This document shows, piece by piece, positions 53,484 to 63,399 of a DNA stretch of 64,000 nucleotides. Under the pieces are notes generated by a model that saw only the letters and a program-made list of their open reading frames with translations, had not been told where the DNA came from and ran no database searches. A program made the translations under genes and the position numbers. Source of the DNA: Aquimarina algicola (GTDB lineage Bacteria > Bacteroidota > Bacteroidia > Flavobacteriales > Flavobacteriaceae); contig NZ_VFWZ01000003.1 of the NCBI RefSeq assembly GCF_006443095.1, forward strand, positions 186,001 through 250,000, written 5' to 3'. Position 1 is the stretch's first letter. Every line of letters begins with the position of its first letter.

Positions 53484-54050
53484 TTAAAACGATACTCTTG
53501 TAGGTTCTCGCTGTGAGGCATCTTGAATTTCAAAGAAAGTCCCTTTATCAAAGTTGAACATATTAGCAATAATATTAGAAGGAAAACTCTCTATAGCAAT
53601 ATTATTATCTTTTACTGTACCATTATAATACCTGCGCGCCATCTCAATTTCTTCTTCTATTGCGCTCAACTCATTTTGCATTTCAATAAAATTTTGATTT
53701 GCTTTTAATTCGGGATAGTTCTCTGCAATAGCAAAAAGATTCATCATAGAGTTTTTAAGTGCATTTTCTGCGTTTCCTTGATCGGATACTGTATTTGCAT
53801 TTTGAGCCAGATTTCTTGATTTGGTAACATTTTCAAAAAGTTCTTTTTCGTGACTGGCATATCCTTTTACGGTTTCCATAAGATTAGGTATCAAATCATT
53901 TCGCTTTTTAAGAAAGACATCAATACTACTCCATCCTTCTTCCATAAGGTTTTTCTTACTAACCAAACCATTATAAATCGAAATTCCTGCTACAAACAAT
54001 AGAACAATAAGTCCTAAAACAATAATCATAAATATACTCATAGTTGACAT
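53484..54050 (-). CDS. lemA: LemA family protein
   Basis: The 188-aa protein has one N-terminal transmembrane helix (MIIVLGLIVLLFVAGISIYNGLV). A long helical domain follows: KKNLMEEGWSSIDVFLKKRNDLIPNLMETVKGYASHEKELF, then RYYNGTVKDNNIAIESFPSNIIANMFNF. These are the LemA hallmarks. LemA proteins are widespread helical-bundle membrane proteins of uncertain role, often near membrane peptidases or TPM proteins. Here it heads the seven-gene operon. Confidence 0.95.
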   Translation of the reverse strand: MSTMSIFMIIVLGLIVLLFVAGISIYNGLVSKKNLMEEGWSSIDVFLKKRNDLIPNLMETVKGYASHEKELFENVTKSRNLAQNANTVSDQGNAENALKNSMMNLFAIAENYPELKANQNFIEMQNELSAIEEEIEMARRYYNGTVKDNNIAIESFPSNIIANMFNFDKGTFFEIQDASQREPTRVSF

Positions 54051-54302
54051 ACAATTTTAATCACAAAAAAATGAAACTCAAGATCGAACAAAGATCATTA
54101 TTTTCATGATTTGTTAAAAATATAAATAAATATTGACAGATCGTTACATTATCCTAGTAGAATGCTTTATAAATACCTAAACTAATTCTTATCACAAATT
54201 TGTTTACACAAGACAATACTATCTTGGTTTTGTTTGATATTGTTACTTTTATACTTTAGAAGTGATGGAAATATATCCTTTATGGGATTGTTGTAGCATA
54301 TT

Positions 54303-54980
54303 ATGAAGAATAAAATAAAAACGGTATTAATAGTTATTGTAATTTCATTAAGAGTTTGTAATGTATTTGGGCAAACAGACATGCTGAAAATGTATAATAT
54401 CCCAACAACTGCAAATGAACCTGAATTGAAACTTCATTCAAAAATTTTTGTTTCCAATTTAATTGACTTTAATAATGGCGATTTTGTTTGTTATGAATAT
54501 AAAAACGAAAAGTTCGGTAAACATTTAAGAGTTCATCGACTATTAGGCAAATCTGGTGATCTTATTGAGGTTAAAGACGGGGTTCTTTACCTAAATAAAA
54601 AAAATATTGATAAAAGTATGGCTTTGAAACATTTCTATATTCTTGACCCAGATGAATTCCAAAAATTACTAGATAAAGAGCTTATTGAGGAAAAAGATAT
54701 TGCTTATAGGACAAAGGATAAAATCTTTATTTTTCTAATTAATAAAATAGCACAGAAACATGGACTATCATCAAAAATACAGATTGAACCTAAAAACCGA
54801 ACAGATAAGAAAATTGTAAAAAAGTATAATAAAAATTGGAATAGAGATAATTTCGGGCCATTAAAAATTCCTGAAGGGAAATGTTTTGTGATTGGCGATA
54901 ATCGTCATAATTCAGAAGATTCTAGATATATTGGACTTATAAATAAATTGGACATTGTTGGCACAGTAATCCGAAAATAA
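54303..54980 (+). CDS. Signal peptidase I homologue lacking the catalytic dyad
   Basis: The 225-aa protein has a signal peptide (cleavage near FGQ, residue 24). S26 landmarks remain: the IPTTANEP segment at the place of P-S-G-S-M-E-P, HRLLGKSGDLIEVKDGVLYLN at KR-x2-G-x-PGD, and the C-terminal VIGDNRHNSEDSRYIG-x3-K-x-DIVGT box. The catalytic Ser is replaced by Ala37, and the Lys of the KR pair by His. The binding groove may be kept without cleavage activity. Starts a rightward gene after the divergent LemA operon. Confidence 0.8.
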   Translation: MKNKIKTVLIVIVISLRVCNVFGQTDMLKMYNIPTTANEPELKLHSKIFVSNLIDFNNGDFVCYEYKNEKFGKHLRVHRLLGKSGDLIEVKDGVLYLNKKNIDKSMALKHFYILDPDEFQKLLDKELIEEKDIAYRTKDKIFIFLINKIAQKHGLSSKIQIEPKNRTDKKIVKKYNKNWNRDNFGPLKIPEGKCFVIGDNRHNSEDSRYIGLINKLDIVGTVIRK

Positions 54981-55007
54981 GACACTACAACATTATTAGA
55001 CCTAATT

Positions 55008-55599
55008 ATGAAAATGAGAAATACTTTAATTTTATTATTAATAATATCAATACAATTTACCAAAGGTCAAACAAAAACTGATTTAGATATAGGCTTCCCT
55101 ATTGGAAAAAAAAGAATCAAAATATTTGACAAAATCTCTAAAGAAGATAATTAAAAGTACTCAACTCAAAATTTATGCTCCGGCTAATTTTGAAAAAACT
55201 GACTTTGATAAACCTGATAAAATTAATTTTGAATTGCTTAAAAAGGTTCTTTGGTTGACTAAAGACAATTCTGATTTTGACTTTGGAAGGCCTAAATCCG
55301 GAAATATAAGAACAGCATCAATAGAAATTAAAAATAAGATCCTTAAACTCAAGGAATTTGTAATTGAAGATCAAAGTTCTATAAGAGCATATGTCGAAGT
55401 TCATATGAGCTTAAACAATTTAGGCGAATGGAAGGTGATTAATCTATCAATTTCTGAATATAAAGGTTGTTATTGTGATTTAGAAAGCTCTTGCGAAGAA
55501 GTAACAACTAACTTTTTTCCTGATAACCAACAGATAAAGAAAACCTTCTCTTATCCCAATGGTTGTTGGAATCAAGGCGTCTTTTTTATCAACGAATAA
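55008..55599 (+). pseudogene. Secreted hypothetical protein, frameshifted in an A8 tract
   Basis: ATG 55008 begins a signal peptide (MKMRNTLILLLIISIQFTKGQ) and runs to GFPIGKK, then stops early. The continuation, ESKYLTKSLKKIIKSTQLKI, lies in the +1 frame and runs to 55599 with a Cys-rich end (YKGCYCDLESSCEE). The joint falls at eight A's (55106-55113); removing one A gives a single uninterrupted 197-aa secreted protein. Either a real frameshift, a base-call error or a phase-variable/slippage site. The protein family is not recognised. Confidence 0.75.
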
Positions 55600-56054
55600 T
55601 AAATAATTACTAGCTTCACAACCAAAATCTCTAAAACAAAATAGTTATTCAAACTTTTAACAGCAATTAAAATTAGAAATGAAATAATCATGAAAAAAAT
55701 GACCACTAGGCTCAGTTAAAACTTAGAGATCAATAACTTGCCACAATCGACAGATTACAATTATCATCTAATACAGCAGGCTATCTACAGTTTTCTTTAC
55801 ATGGCACAGTTCTAAAGCATAGAAACCTAAATAAAAACATACAACAAAAGTATTTACCTAAATCAAAAGGGCATTTTACATTCATAAAAGCTAAGTTGGC
55901 TCATTTCATTTTCAACCTTATAAGTAAGTTGGATATTTTTGAACCCTAAATAACATTTTTTTGTATTTATGGGTTTTGTTTAAAATAGTATTATAGAAAC
56001 AGACATCTCCTTTAGTACATTACTCAAAACTAAAGATTAACAAAAACAACGACT
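55600..56054. other. Intergenic region, no gene seen
   Basis: About 455 AT-rich bases separate the frameshifted gene from the VIT-domain gene. Only very short reading frames are present, and I saw no RNA gene or clear hairpin. A promoter for the long downstream gene must lie here. Confidence 0.5.
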
Positions 56055-59000
56055 ATGCCAATCAAATCTATACATCTGCTTCTTTTTTGTATTCTTTTTA
56101 TAAATATTACCTATTCACAAAACCAATTGATTCATGGGGATGATGCTGAAAGTATTTCGATACAAAAATTACAATCGACCTCAACCATTTTTGGAGATTT
56201 AGGAATCACAGAATATACTGTAGAGATTTTTAATTCCTTAGAAAGACAACTTTCGGGAGAATTACAATTTCCGCTATCAGACCAGCAAACAATTATTGGA
56301 TATGCACTAGATATCAATGGAGAACTTAGAGAAGCGGTTGGAGTAGACCGAGCAAAAGGAAGAGCTGCTTTTGAAAATATTGTAAGCCGCTCTATTGATC
56401 CGGGCTTATTAGAAAAAACAGAAGATAATAATTTTAAAACAAGAGTATATCCTATACCTGCCAAAGGTAGCAGAACTATCAAACTTACAATCCTGGATAA
56501 ATTAATATGGGAAAATGGAACAATGCGTTTTAAGCTTCCTGTACATTTTAAAGAAAAAATAGCTCAAAAAGACATCCAAATCAATTTTGTTGGATTTACA
56601 GATCAAATACAATTTTCGAAAATAAAATCATTTGATATCAACAAAAAAAACGGAAATATATCATTACAATCAAACACTGTAAAAAACTTTGATATCACAA
56701 TAACGCCAGTGCAACAATCATTCTCGTACTATCAAAAAATCAAAGGTCAATTTTATTATTACACTACAACACCCGTTTTAAAAAACAACAAAACTAAAAC
56801 ACTACCTAAAAACATTACAGTACTTTGGGATCACTCCAGATCAAGAAAAGGACAAGTAGATACCGAAATTGAGTTTTTAAAGGCATTGGCAAAGAGACTA
56901 CAACATGTCAATATCAATATAGTTCTATTTAATACTCAAATAACAGAGACCAAAAAGATAAATATCAAAAATGGTAATACTAAAAATCTAGAACGGTTTC
57001 TGAATGCTATCCCATATGATGCAGCTACACAATATGGATGCATTACTCAATTTCCAAAGTCAGACATTACATTATTATGCAGCGATGGATTATCTAATTT
57101 TGGGGATATTAACTTCAAAAATAGCGATGGGATATTACATACAATAACAGCACAAGCCTCAGGTAATCCTTCACGTTTAAAAGCCATTGCGACTTCACAT
57201 GGCGGCGCATATATTAATTTGCAAAACAAAACCTTAGACAATAGTATTTCAGAATTACTAGAAGAAGCTTCTCTTTTTTCAGGATGTAAAGAAAACGAAT
57301 TTACCGAATATTATCCAGAGCAAAACACTCGCATTTCAAACGCACGTCTCTCAATAGTCGCCAAGGGAAAACATACTAAAACCATTACCCCTACAATCAA
57401 TCATAAAACAGATACATTAAACCCAATCACCCCTATTAAGATAGATACTTCTATCATAGATTTAGAACAACTATTTGCCATAGAAAAAATAAATAATCTA
57501 AGTCTTTATCCAGAAAGATACAGAGATCAAATAACATCTTTAGGATTGCAATACAATCTATTAACAGATTACACATCACTTATTGTACTTGAAAATATTG
57601 AAGACTATATAGAAAATGAAATTGTGCCTCCAACTCGTAAATTGAAACAATTATATTTTGATAATCTAGCGGTAGCCAAACTAGAAAAAGAGGAGATCAT
57701 AACCGAAGTTTTCTGGGAACAAAACGAAGCTTTAAACGATTTATTAATTTGGAGATTTCCTGAAAAAGAAGAAGAACTAGAACGAGTTCTAGAAGCAGCT
57801 GAGAAAAATCTAGAAGCAATTGAAGACCGTATTGAAGTTAAAAGGGAAAAGTTAGAAGCTTTATTAACAGAAAAAAAATCATTAATCACTCCTAAAACTG
57901 AAGCCCCAATCATTGATGAAAATTATGAAACTCCCTCTTCTGGGGATGCCAATATAAACATAACAGTAACACAGAATGGTGACGAATATCTTGTTAGTGG
58001 AACGATAAGGGAGAATAACGAATACGGACTACCTGGGGTTAATGTCTTTATAAATTCTGGAACAATAGGCACTCAAACCGATTTTGATGGAAATTTCTCT
58101 TTAACAGTACCTATCAACACAACATTGAATTTTTCTTTTATTGGTTATCAAGGCGTGCAACAAACTATTACTCCGGGAAGTCATCAAATTGATATGCCAG
58201 AAGATAATGCTGTACTCGAAGAAGTAGTAGTGACCGGGGTTGCCAGCAATAACCCTAAATACAAAAATAAGATCGATTTTTTAGAAAACGCACCAAACAT
58301 AGACGATTATCAAGTATTCAGTTATAATAAAGAACTGATTATCAAAAGAAAAAACGAGCATATTATTTTGGGAGAATCTCCGTTGGTATTTGTAGATTAC
58401 GATGACGATGACTTTGACACGCTACGTTGGGAAGATGGACAAGATGAACTTAAATATTTAGATTGGGATGATATTTTTTCGCTAGAAATCATACCCCAAA
58501 AAAAAGCAAAACAACTTGGTGGTGATATTGCAAAGAGTGGAATCATCTTTGTTTACACAAAAGATTTTGTTGAAGATGACGCAATATCAATTCCTATCGT
58601 GTATAACAAACATATCATTCATGAACTCTCTAAAAAAGTATGGAACAATATTCCAAAATCTTTATTAAAAATTAAAAAATATAAACCTCAGAAGCGATAT
58701 CAAAAATATCTAAGCCTTGTTACAAATCAAGAACAACCCGTAGGGTTTTATATGGCCGCAGGAAGTATTTTTAAAGAGGATGCACCAGAAATCGCAGCTA
58801 AAATCTGGTCTAATATTGCAGAAATACAATTAGACAATCATGAAAACATGAGAACACTTGCCTATTTGTTACGCTCTACAGGGTATTATAAAGAAGCCAT
58901 ACCTATTTTTGAAAAAATTCTAGCTTTACGACCAGACGAGCCTATTGCGCATAGAGATTTAGCCGTTACTTACGAACTCAATAAAAACTACACCAAAGCA

Positions 59001-59513
59001 GCAAAAGTGCTGAAAGAAGCATTAGAAGGGAGCTGGATTGAAAGAAATCGCGACCCTGATGACTATGTAGAGGTTTTAAATACATTATACAATGATTACA
59101 ATACCATAGCTGTAAAAGATAATAATCTTAAAAAAGAAAAATACATGGTCACGGGTGATCTAAGAGCCGTATTAAATTGGACATCTAGCAATACCGATAT
59201 CGATTTGCATTTGATCACTCCTGCTGGAGAAGATTTCTACTATAGTAACGATGAATCAGAAAATATTAGGTACAATACTGATATTACTCAAGGCTTTGGA
59301 CCTGAAGAAATCATTGTAAAAAATGCTAAAAAAGGTACATACAAAATACTGATTGATTTTTTTGCAGATCGCCAGCAAACTATTCATGGCCCGGTTGGAG
59401 TGTCTATAGAAATCTATAAATACTTTGGCACCGATAAAGAGGAACGTATAGAAAAAGTACTAACATTAACCAAAGAGCAAGACGATATACTAGGCGCTTT
59501 GATTGAGTTTTAA
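56055..59513 (+). CDS. VIT-vWA-carboxypeptidase-regulatory-TPR-DUF2135 surface protein
   Basis: The 1152-aa protein has a signal peptide (cleavage near residue 22). Domains in order: VIT (about 25-155, ITEYTVEIFNSLERQLSGEL, then RAKGRAAFENIV); vWA-like (about 230-410), with the MIDAS D-x-S-x-S (WDHSRS) and a CSDGLSNFGD motif; a long helical linker with Glu/Lys coiled coil (about 545-620). Next come a carboxypeptidase-regulatory beta domain (about 645-720), a TonB-plug-like segment with EEVVVTGV and a conserved PLVFVDYD, TPR-like helices (about 890-1000), and a C-terminal DUF2135 (LNWTSSNTDIDLHLITPAGED to TIHGPVG). VIT/vWA pairs usually support adhesion or protein assembly. The plug-like segment inside a non-barrel protein is odd. 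Confidence 0.85.
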   Translation: MPIKSIHLLLFCILFINITYSQNQLIHGDDAESISIQKLQSTSTIFGDLGITEYTVEIFNSLERQLSGELQFPLSDQQTIIGYALDINGELREAVGVDRAKGRAAFENIVSRSIDPGLLEKTEDNNFKTRVYPIPAKGSRTIKLTILDKLIWENGTMRFKLPVHFKEKIAQKDIQINFVGFTDQIQFSKIKSFDINKKNGNISLQSNTVKNFDITITPVQQSFSYYQKIKGQFYYYTTTPVLKNNKTKTLPKNITVLWDHSRSRKGQVDTEIEFLKALAKRLQHVNINIVLFNTQITETKKINIKNGNTKNLERFLNAIPYDAATQYGCITQFPKSDITLLCSDGLSNFGDINFKNSDGILHTITAQASGNPSRLKAIATSHGGAYINLQNKTLDNSISELLEEASLFSGCKENEFTEYYPEQNTRISNARLSIVAKGKHTKTITPTINHKTDTLNPITPIKIDTSIIDLEQLFAIEKINNLSLYPERYRDQITSLGLQYNLLTDYTSLIVLENIEDYIENEIVPPTRKLKQLYFDNLAVAKLEKEEIITEVFWEQNEALNDLLIWRFPEKEEELERVLEAAEKNLEAIEDRIEVKREKLEALLTEKKSLITPKTEAPIIDENYETPSSGDANINITVTQNGDEYLVSGTIRENNEYGLPGVNVFINSGTIGTQTDFDGNFSLTVPINTTLNFSFIGYQGVQQTITPGSHQIDMPEDNAVLEEVVVTGVASNNPKYKNKIDFLENAPNIDDYQVFSYNKELIIKRKNEHIILGESPLVFVDYDDDDFDTLRWEDGQDELKYLDWDDIFSLEIIPQKKAKQLGGDIAKSGIIFVYTKDFVEDDAISIPIVYNKHIIHELSKKVWNNIPKSLLKIKKYKPQKRYQKYLSLVTNQEQPVGFYMAAGSIFKEDAPEIAAKIWSNIAEIQLDNHENMRTLAYLLRSTGYYKEAIPIFEKILALRPDEPIAHRDLAVTYELNKNYTKAAKVLKEALEGSWIERNRDPDDYVEVLNTLYNDYNTIAVKDNNLKKEKYMVTGDLRAVLNWTSSNTDIDLHLITPAGEDFYYSNDESENIRYNTDITQGFGPEEIIVKNAKKGTYKILIDFFADRQQTIHGPVGVSIEIYKYFGTDKEERIEKVLTLTKEQDDILGALIEF

Positions 59514-60150
59514 ATTAAATTTATATGATTAGTATAATATGAGGTTGTGAGACCGCTGTGCTTTGAGGAGTGAGGTTTGAGGAGCTTAAAAGTTAAACTC
59601 TGTAGTAATTATTCTGTACTTTTTACTTTCAATTTCAAAACTGTAATTTTATATGATGAGCTACAATCAAAACCCATGTAAAACTATTGCTAAGGATTAC
59701 AAAAGTACTTCGATCTATTTAATGATGCCATGCAATCCCAAAATGTAGCATTAAAAAGCTTTTTCTTGCTCCTCCTAAGTATATAATTACAGAGATTACC
59801 CCCTTAACTATAAGGGTATGACGCCTGAAAAAACTATTTACAAGTACTTCTATAATCCTTCGAAGTACTTATATAACCTTTACTACTACTTACGTAATAC
59901 CTTTGAAGGATTAAACAATAAATGATAAACATAAGTTAAGCGTCAAAAAACATTCTAACTAGGAATAAAAAAGATATCATTAGGCATAAAAGGCTCAAAA
60001 AAAGTGCTTAGCAGTACTATAAATAGTCTCAATTCATCTTATCGTTTTGAAGATTCTATAGGTATAACACTATGAGTTTTTTGTAACTTGAAGAATTCAT
60101 AGTATTTAAGAAGTTTGAAATAAAAAGATCAATCAAAACTTGGTATAAAA
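59514..60150. other. Long intergenic region with small repeats
   Basis: The 640 bp lie between the VIT gene and the tRNA terminator. It contains three degenerate 21-bp units (59842-59904) and a 35-codon frame from ATG 59818 with seven-residue periodicity. No longer gene or RNA gene was detected. Confidence 0.6.
59842..59904 (+). repeat. Three degenerate 21-bp tandem units
   Basis: AAGTACTTCTATAATCC (first unit begins at 59842) and AAGTACTTATATAACC (second at 59863) share 14 or more of 21 positions, and a third, more eroded unit follows at 59884. Reading from ATG 59818 the unit gives heptads such as KYFYNPS, KYLYNLY and YYLRNTF. The unit length matches that of the array at 806-1079. Confidence 0.6.
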
Positions 60151-60151
60151 A

Positions 60152-60181
60152 AATAACCCTTTGAAAAATCAAAGGGTTATT
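60152..60181 (-). terminator. Terminator of the tRNA-Gly/tRNA-Leu transcript
   Basis: AATAACCCTTTGA (60152-60164) pairs perfectly with TCAAAGGGTTATT (60169-60181) around an AAAA loop. Reading leftward a T-run follows, 4 bp past the tRNA-Leu end. Confidence 0.92.
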
Positions 60182-60184
60182 AAG

Positions 60185-60270
60185 TACTGAAGGCGGGACT
60201 TGAACCCGCACGGGCATTACTGCCCATTGGATTTTAAGTCCAACGTGTCTACCAATTCCACCACTTCAGC
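60185..60270 (-). tRNA. tRNA-Leu (UAA)
   Basis: The 86-nt gene has a GCTGAAG acceptor, the D-loop GGTAGACA, and an anticodon arm TTGGACTTAAAATCCAA with UAA anticodon. The class II variable arm is GGGCAGTAATGCCC, and GGTTCAAGTCC is the T arm. The discriminator is A; CCA is not encoded. Transcribed with tRNA-Gly immediately upstream. Confidence 0.97.
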
Positions 60271-60292
60271 ATGGACTATATGATTGTCTCAG

Positions 60293-60364
60293 AGCGAAAG
60301 ACGGGATTTGAACCCGCGACCCTCACCTTGGCAAGGTGATGCTCTACCCCTGAGCTACTTTCGC
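60293..60364 (-). tRNA. tRNA-Gly (GCC)
   Basis: The 72-nt gene has acceptor GCGAAAG pairing with CTTTCGC and a T discriminator, D-arm AGCTCAGGGGTAGAGC, and anticodon arm CACCTTGCCAAGGTG with GCC. The T-arm is CGGGTTCAAATCCCG. No encoded CCA. First in a two-tRNA unit. Confidence 0.97.
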
Positions 60365-60401
60365 AGTAAGTTATGAACTTCGCAACTCTTGATTGCGGAT
60401 G

Positions 60402-60430
60402 CAAATTTAATACAATTCTAGTAATAGCAA
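60402..60430 (-). promoter_or_regulatory. tRNA-Gly/tRNA-Leu promoter
   Basis: On the leftward strand TTG (60430-60428), an 18-nt spacer and TAAATTTG (60409-60402) fit the Bacteroidetes TTG-N17-23-TAnnTTTG consensus exactly, 37 bp ahead of tRNA-Gly. Confidence 0.7.
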
Positions 60431-60552
60431 AGCCTTTTTTCAAAAAAGAATTAAAATTTATGCTAACTAACACGCTTTCAAAAGTATAAAAATTTCTTTT
60501 TTTACTTGATTCTATAGTAGCGACTCCAAAATGTATCAAGAACTAATCTTTA

Positions 60553-63180
60553 TTAAACCTGAGGGGCTTTTTTTCTGGTCAACATCCTTTTGATCTCATT
60601 AAGTTTCATTAATGCCTCTACCGGAGTAAGGGTATCAATATCAATATGCAGGATTTCTTCTTTGATTTCTTCGAGCAATGGATCATCTAGGTTAAAGAAA
60701 CTCAACTGCATCTCATCATCATCTTGCATTTTTTTGATCTTATCGGTGAGCTCTTCGCTACTATGTGATTTTTCTAATTTTTTGAGCATTTTATTAGCTC
60801 TATGCAGCACTTGTTGAGGCATTCCTGCCATTTTGGCCACATGAATCCCAAAACTATGTTCGCTACCGCCAGGAACGAGTTTACGTAAAAAAAGAACATT
60901 ATCTTTTAGTTCTTTGACGGATACATTATAATTTTTGATACGGTCAAAGGTTTCACACATCTCATTTAACTCATGATAATGTGTAGCAAAAAGGGTTTTG
61001 GGTTTTGCAGGATGCTCATGCAAAAATTCACTGATTGCCCATGCTATAGAGATTCCATCATAGGTACTGGTTCCTCTTCCTATTTCGTCTAATAATACAA
61101 GACTACGATCAGAAATATTATTCAAAATACTGGCTGTCTCGTTCATTTCTACCATAAATGTAGACTCTCCCATAGAAATATTATCACTCGCTCCTACTCT
61201 GGTAAAAATTTTGTCAACAACTCCTATTTGAGCTTCTGCAGCAGGGACAAAGCACCCCATTTGTGCTAATAATACGATTAGGGCTGTTTGTCTCAAAATA
61301 GCAGATTTACCACTCATATTAGGTCCTGTAATCATAATCATCTGCTGGTCCTCTCTATTCAATAGAACATCATTGGCAATATATTGTTCTCCCGGGGGTA
61401 GTTGTTTTTCTATTACCGGATGCCTACCTTCTTTAATCTTTAACTCATGCGATTCATCTACAACGGGTAGTACATATTGATGTTCTGTAGCCAATTGTGC
61501 AAAAGAACACAGACAGTCTAACTGACCTATTAAAGATGCATTGAGCTGAACGGGTTTGATATATTCATTCATCCAAATCACCAGATCATTAAATAATTGT
61601 TGTTCTAATGCCAATATCTTTTCTTCTGCCCCCAGAATCTTTGCTTCATACTCTTTAAGCTCTTCTGTAATATATCGTTCTGCACTGACCAAAGTTTGTT
61701 TTCGAATCCAAGTATCCGGCACTTTGTCTTTGTGCGTATTTCTAACTTCTATATAATATCCAAAAACATTATTAGACGCTATTTTCAAAGAGGTTATTCC
61801 TGTAGCTTCTGTTTCGCGCTCCAGCATTTTATCCAGATAATCTTTTCCGGAGTACGCAATAGCACGTAGCTCGTCTAATTCATCGAGATACCCTTCTGCA
61901 ATCGTATTTCCTTTTAATACATTCACGGGCGCATCTTCATTAAGAGTTTCTTTAATCTTATTGCGAAGTACTTCACAATCGTTCAAAGTATCTCCTATTT
62001 TCTTTAGCGCTTCATTATCACTTTGAGAAGCCTGTGCTTTTATAGGCACAATAGCTTCTAGCGAGTTTTTGAGTTGCACTACCTCTCGGGGATTGACTTT
62101 GCCTGTTGCGATTTTAGAAATAAGTCGTTCAATATCACCGATATGTTTGATTTGCTGTTGAATTTTCTGATGCAATGCTGTTTGCTCAAGAAAATATTGA
62201 ACAACTTGGTGTCGTTGTTGAATCGCCGATACATTTTTAAGTGGTAATGCCAACCATCTTTTTAGCATTCGTCCTCCCATAGGAGAAATTGTTTTATCAA
62301 TAACATCCAGAAGCGTCACTGCATTATTGGCATTGGCATGATACAATTCGAGATTGCGAATCGTAAAACGATCCATCCAAATATATTGATCTTCGGCAAT
62401 ACGTTGTATCGAAGTGATGTGCTGTAGCTTGTGATGTTGGGTTTCGTTAAGGTAATGAAGTACAACCCCTGCTGCAATGATACCTTCTGATAAATGATCT
62501 ACACCAAAACCTTTTAAAGAATTGGTTTCAAAATGTTTATATAATGTTTCATGAGCGTAATCTTCTTTAAACACCCAATCTTCCAGAAAAAAAGAATGAT
62601 AATCTTCTCCGAAATCCTGATAGAAAGCTTGCTTTTTAGGTTTGGTAACAAGTACCTCACTTGGTGCAAAATTTTGCATCAGTTTGTCAATATGTTCTGC
62701 ATTACCTTGAGCGGTTAGAAACTCTCCTGTAGACACATCCAAAAATGCAATACCTATCTCTTTTTTACCATAATGCAATGCACATAAAAAATTGTTGGTT
62801 TTACTTTGTAATACCTCATCATTAAGTGCTACTCCGGGAGTAACTAATTCTGTAACGCCACGTTTTACAATTGTCTTGGTTTGCTTGGGATCTTCAAGTT
62901 GATCGCATATGGCTACACGTTCTCCTGCTTTTACCAGTTTTGGGAGGTATGTATTCAATGAATGGTGCGGAAAACCTGCCAAAGCTGTCTCGTGCTCGCT
63001 TCCATTTCCTCTCTTGGTCAGAACAATATTAAGAATAGCAGCTGTTTTTATGGCATCTTTTCCAAAAGTCTCATAAAAATCTCCAACTCTAAATAATAAT
63101 AAAGCATCTGGATATTTTGCTTTAATTGCATTATATTGTTTCATCAAAGGGGTTACCTTTTTACCGCTCTTTCCTGCCAT
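60553..63180 (-). CDS. mutS: DNA mismatch repair protein MutS
   Basis: The 875-aa protein starts [39 protein letters not shown], with the mismatch-binding Phe-x-Glu motif (DFYETF). Domains follow the MutS order: mismatch-binding, connector, core/lever, and the ATPase. The ATPase has a Walker A in [26 protein letters not shown], Walker B in [17 protein letters not shown] and FATHYHEL. Near the end, [12 protein letters not shown] carries a QLSFF-type beta-clamp peptide (residues 825-829). It recognises mispairs in replication-linked repair. MutL is not in this window. Confidence 0.98.
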   Translation of the reverse strand: MAGKSGKKVTPLMKQYNAIKAKYPDALLLFRVGDFYETFGKDAIKTAAILNIVLTKRGNGSEHETALAGFPHHSLNTYLPKLVKAGERVAICDQLEDPKQTKTIVKRGVTELVTPGVALNDEVLQSKTNNFLCALHYGKKEIGIAFLDVSTGEFLTAQGNAEHIDKLMQNFAPSEVLVTKPKKQAFYQDFGEDYHSFFLEDWVFKEDYAHETLYKHFETNSLKGFGVDHLSEGIIAAGVVLHYLNETQHHKLQHITSIQRIAEDQYIWMDRFTIRNLELYHANANNAVTLLDVIDKTISPMGGRMLKRWLALPLKNVSAIQQRHQVVQYFLEQTALHQKIQQQIKHIGDIERLISKIATGKVNPREVVQLKNSLEAIVPIKAQASQSDNEALKKIGDTLNDCEVLRNKIKETLNEDAPVNVLKGNTIAEGYLDELDELRAIAYSGKDYLDKMLERETEATGITSLKIASNNVFGYYIEVRNTHKDKVPDTWIRKQTLVSAERYITEELKEYEAKILGAEEKILALEQQLFNDLVIWMNEYIKPVQLNASLIGQLDCLCSFAQLATEHQYVLPVVDESHELKIKEGRHPVIEKQLPPGEQYIANDVLLNREDQQMIMITGPNMSGKSAILRQTALIVLLAQMGCFVPAAEAQIGVVDKIFTRVGASDNISMGESTFMVEMNETASILNNISDRSLVLLDEIGRGTSTYDGISIAWAISEFLHEHPAKPKTLFATHYHELNEMCETFDRIKNYNVSVKELKDNVLFLRKLVPGGSEHSFGIHVAKMAGMPQQVLHRANKMLKKLEKSHSSEELTDKIKKMQDDDEMQLSFFNLDDPLLEEIKEEILHIDIDTLTPVEALMKLNEIKRMLTRKKAPQV

Positions 63181-63399
63181 TCAAACCTTTATTTTAGTAA
63201 TGTTGCTAAAGTAGTTATTCTACTATTCTTTTAGAAAAATCAACTTTACGAGTTATTCATTTTTATTCACAATTCACTATGAAGTATGCGGTACATATTT
63301 TTGATACGAATATGATACTATCGATAAAAAGAAAATTATACTTTTGGTTAAAAATTTGAGTACTCCCATCAAACAACAAAAAATACTACACACTTGAAA

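Noticed and set aside
60276..60539. 87-aa leftward frame ending SSSGVEHHLAKVRVAGSNPVFRS
   Set aside because: Its C-terminal half is the translation of the tRNA-Gly gene, a well-known spurious protein pattern. It overlaps a secure tRNA.
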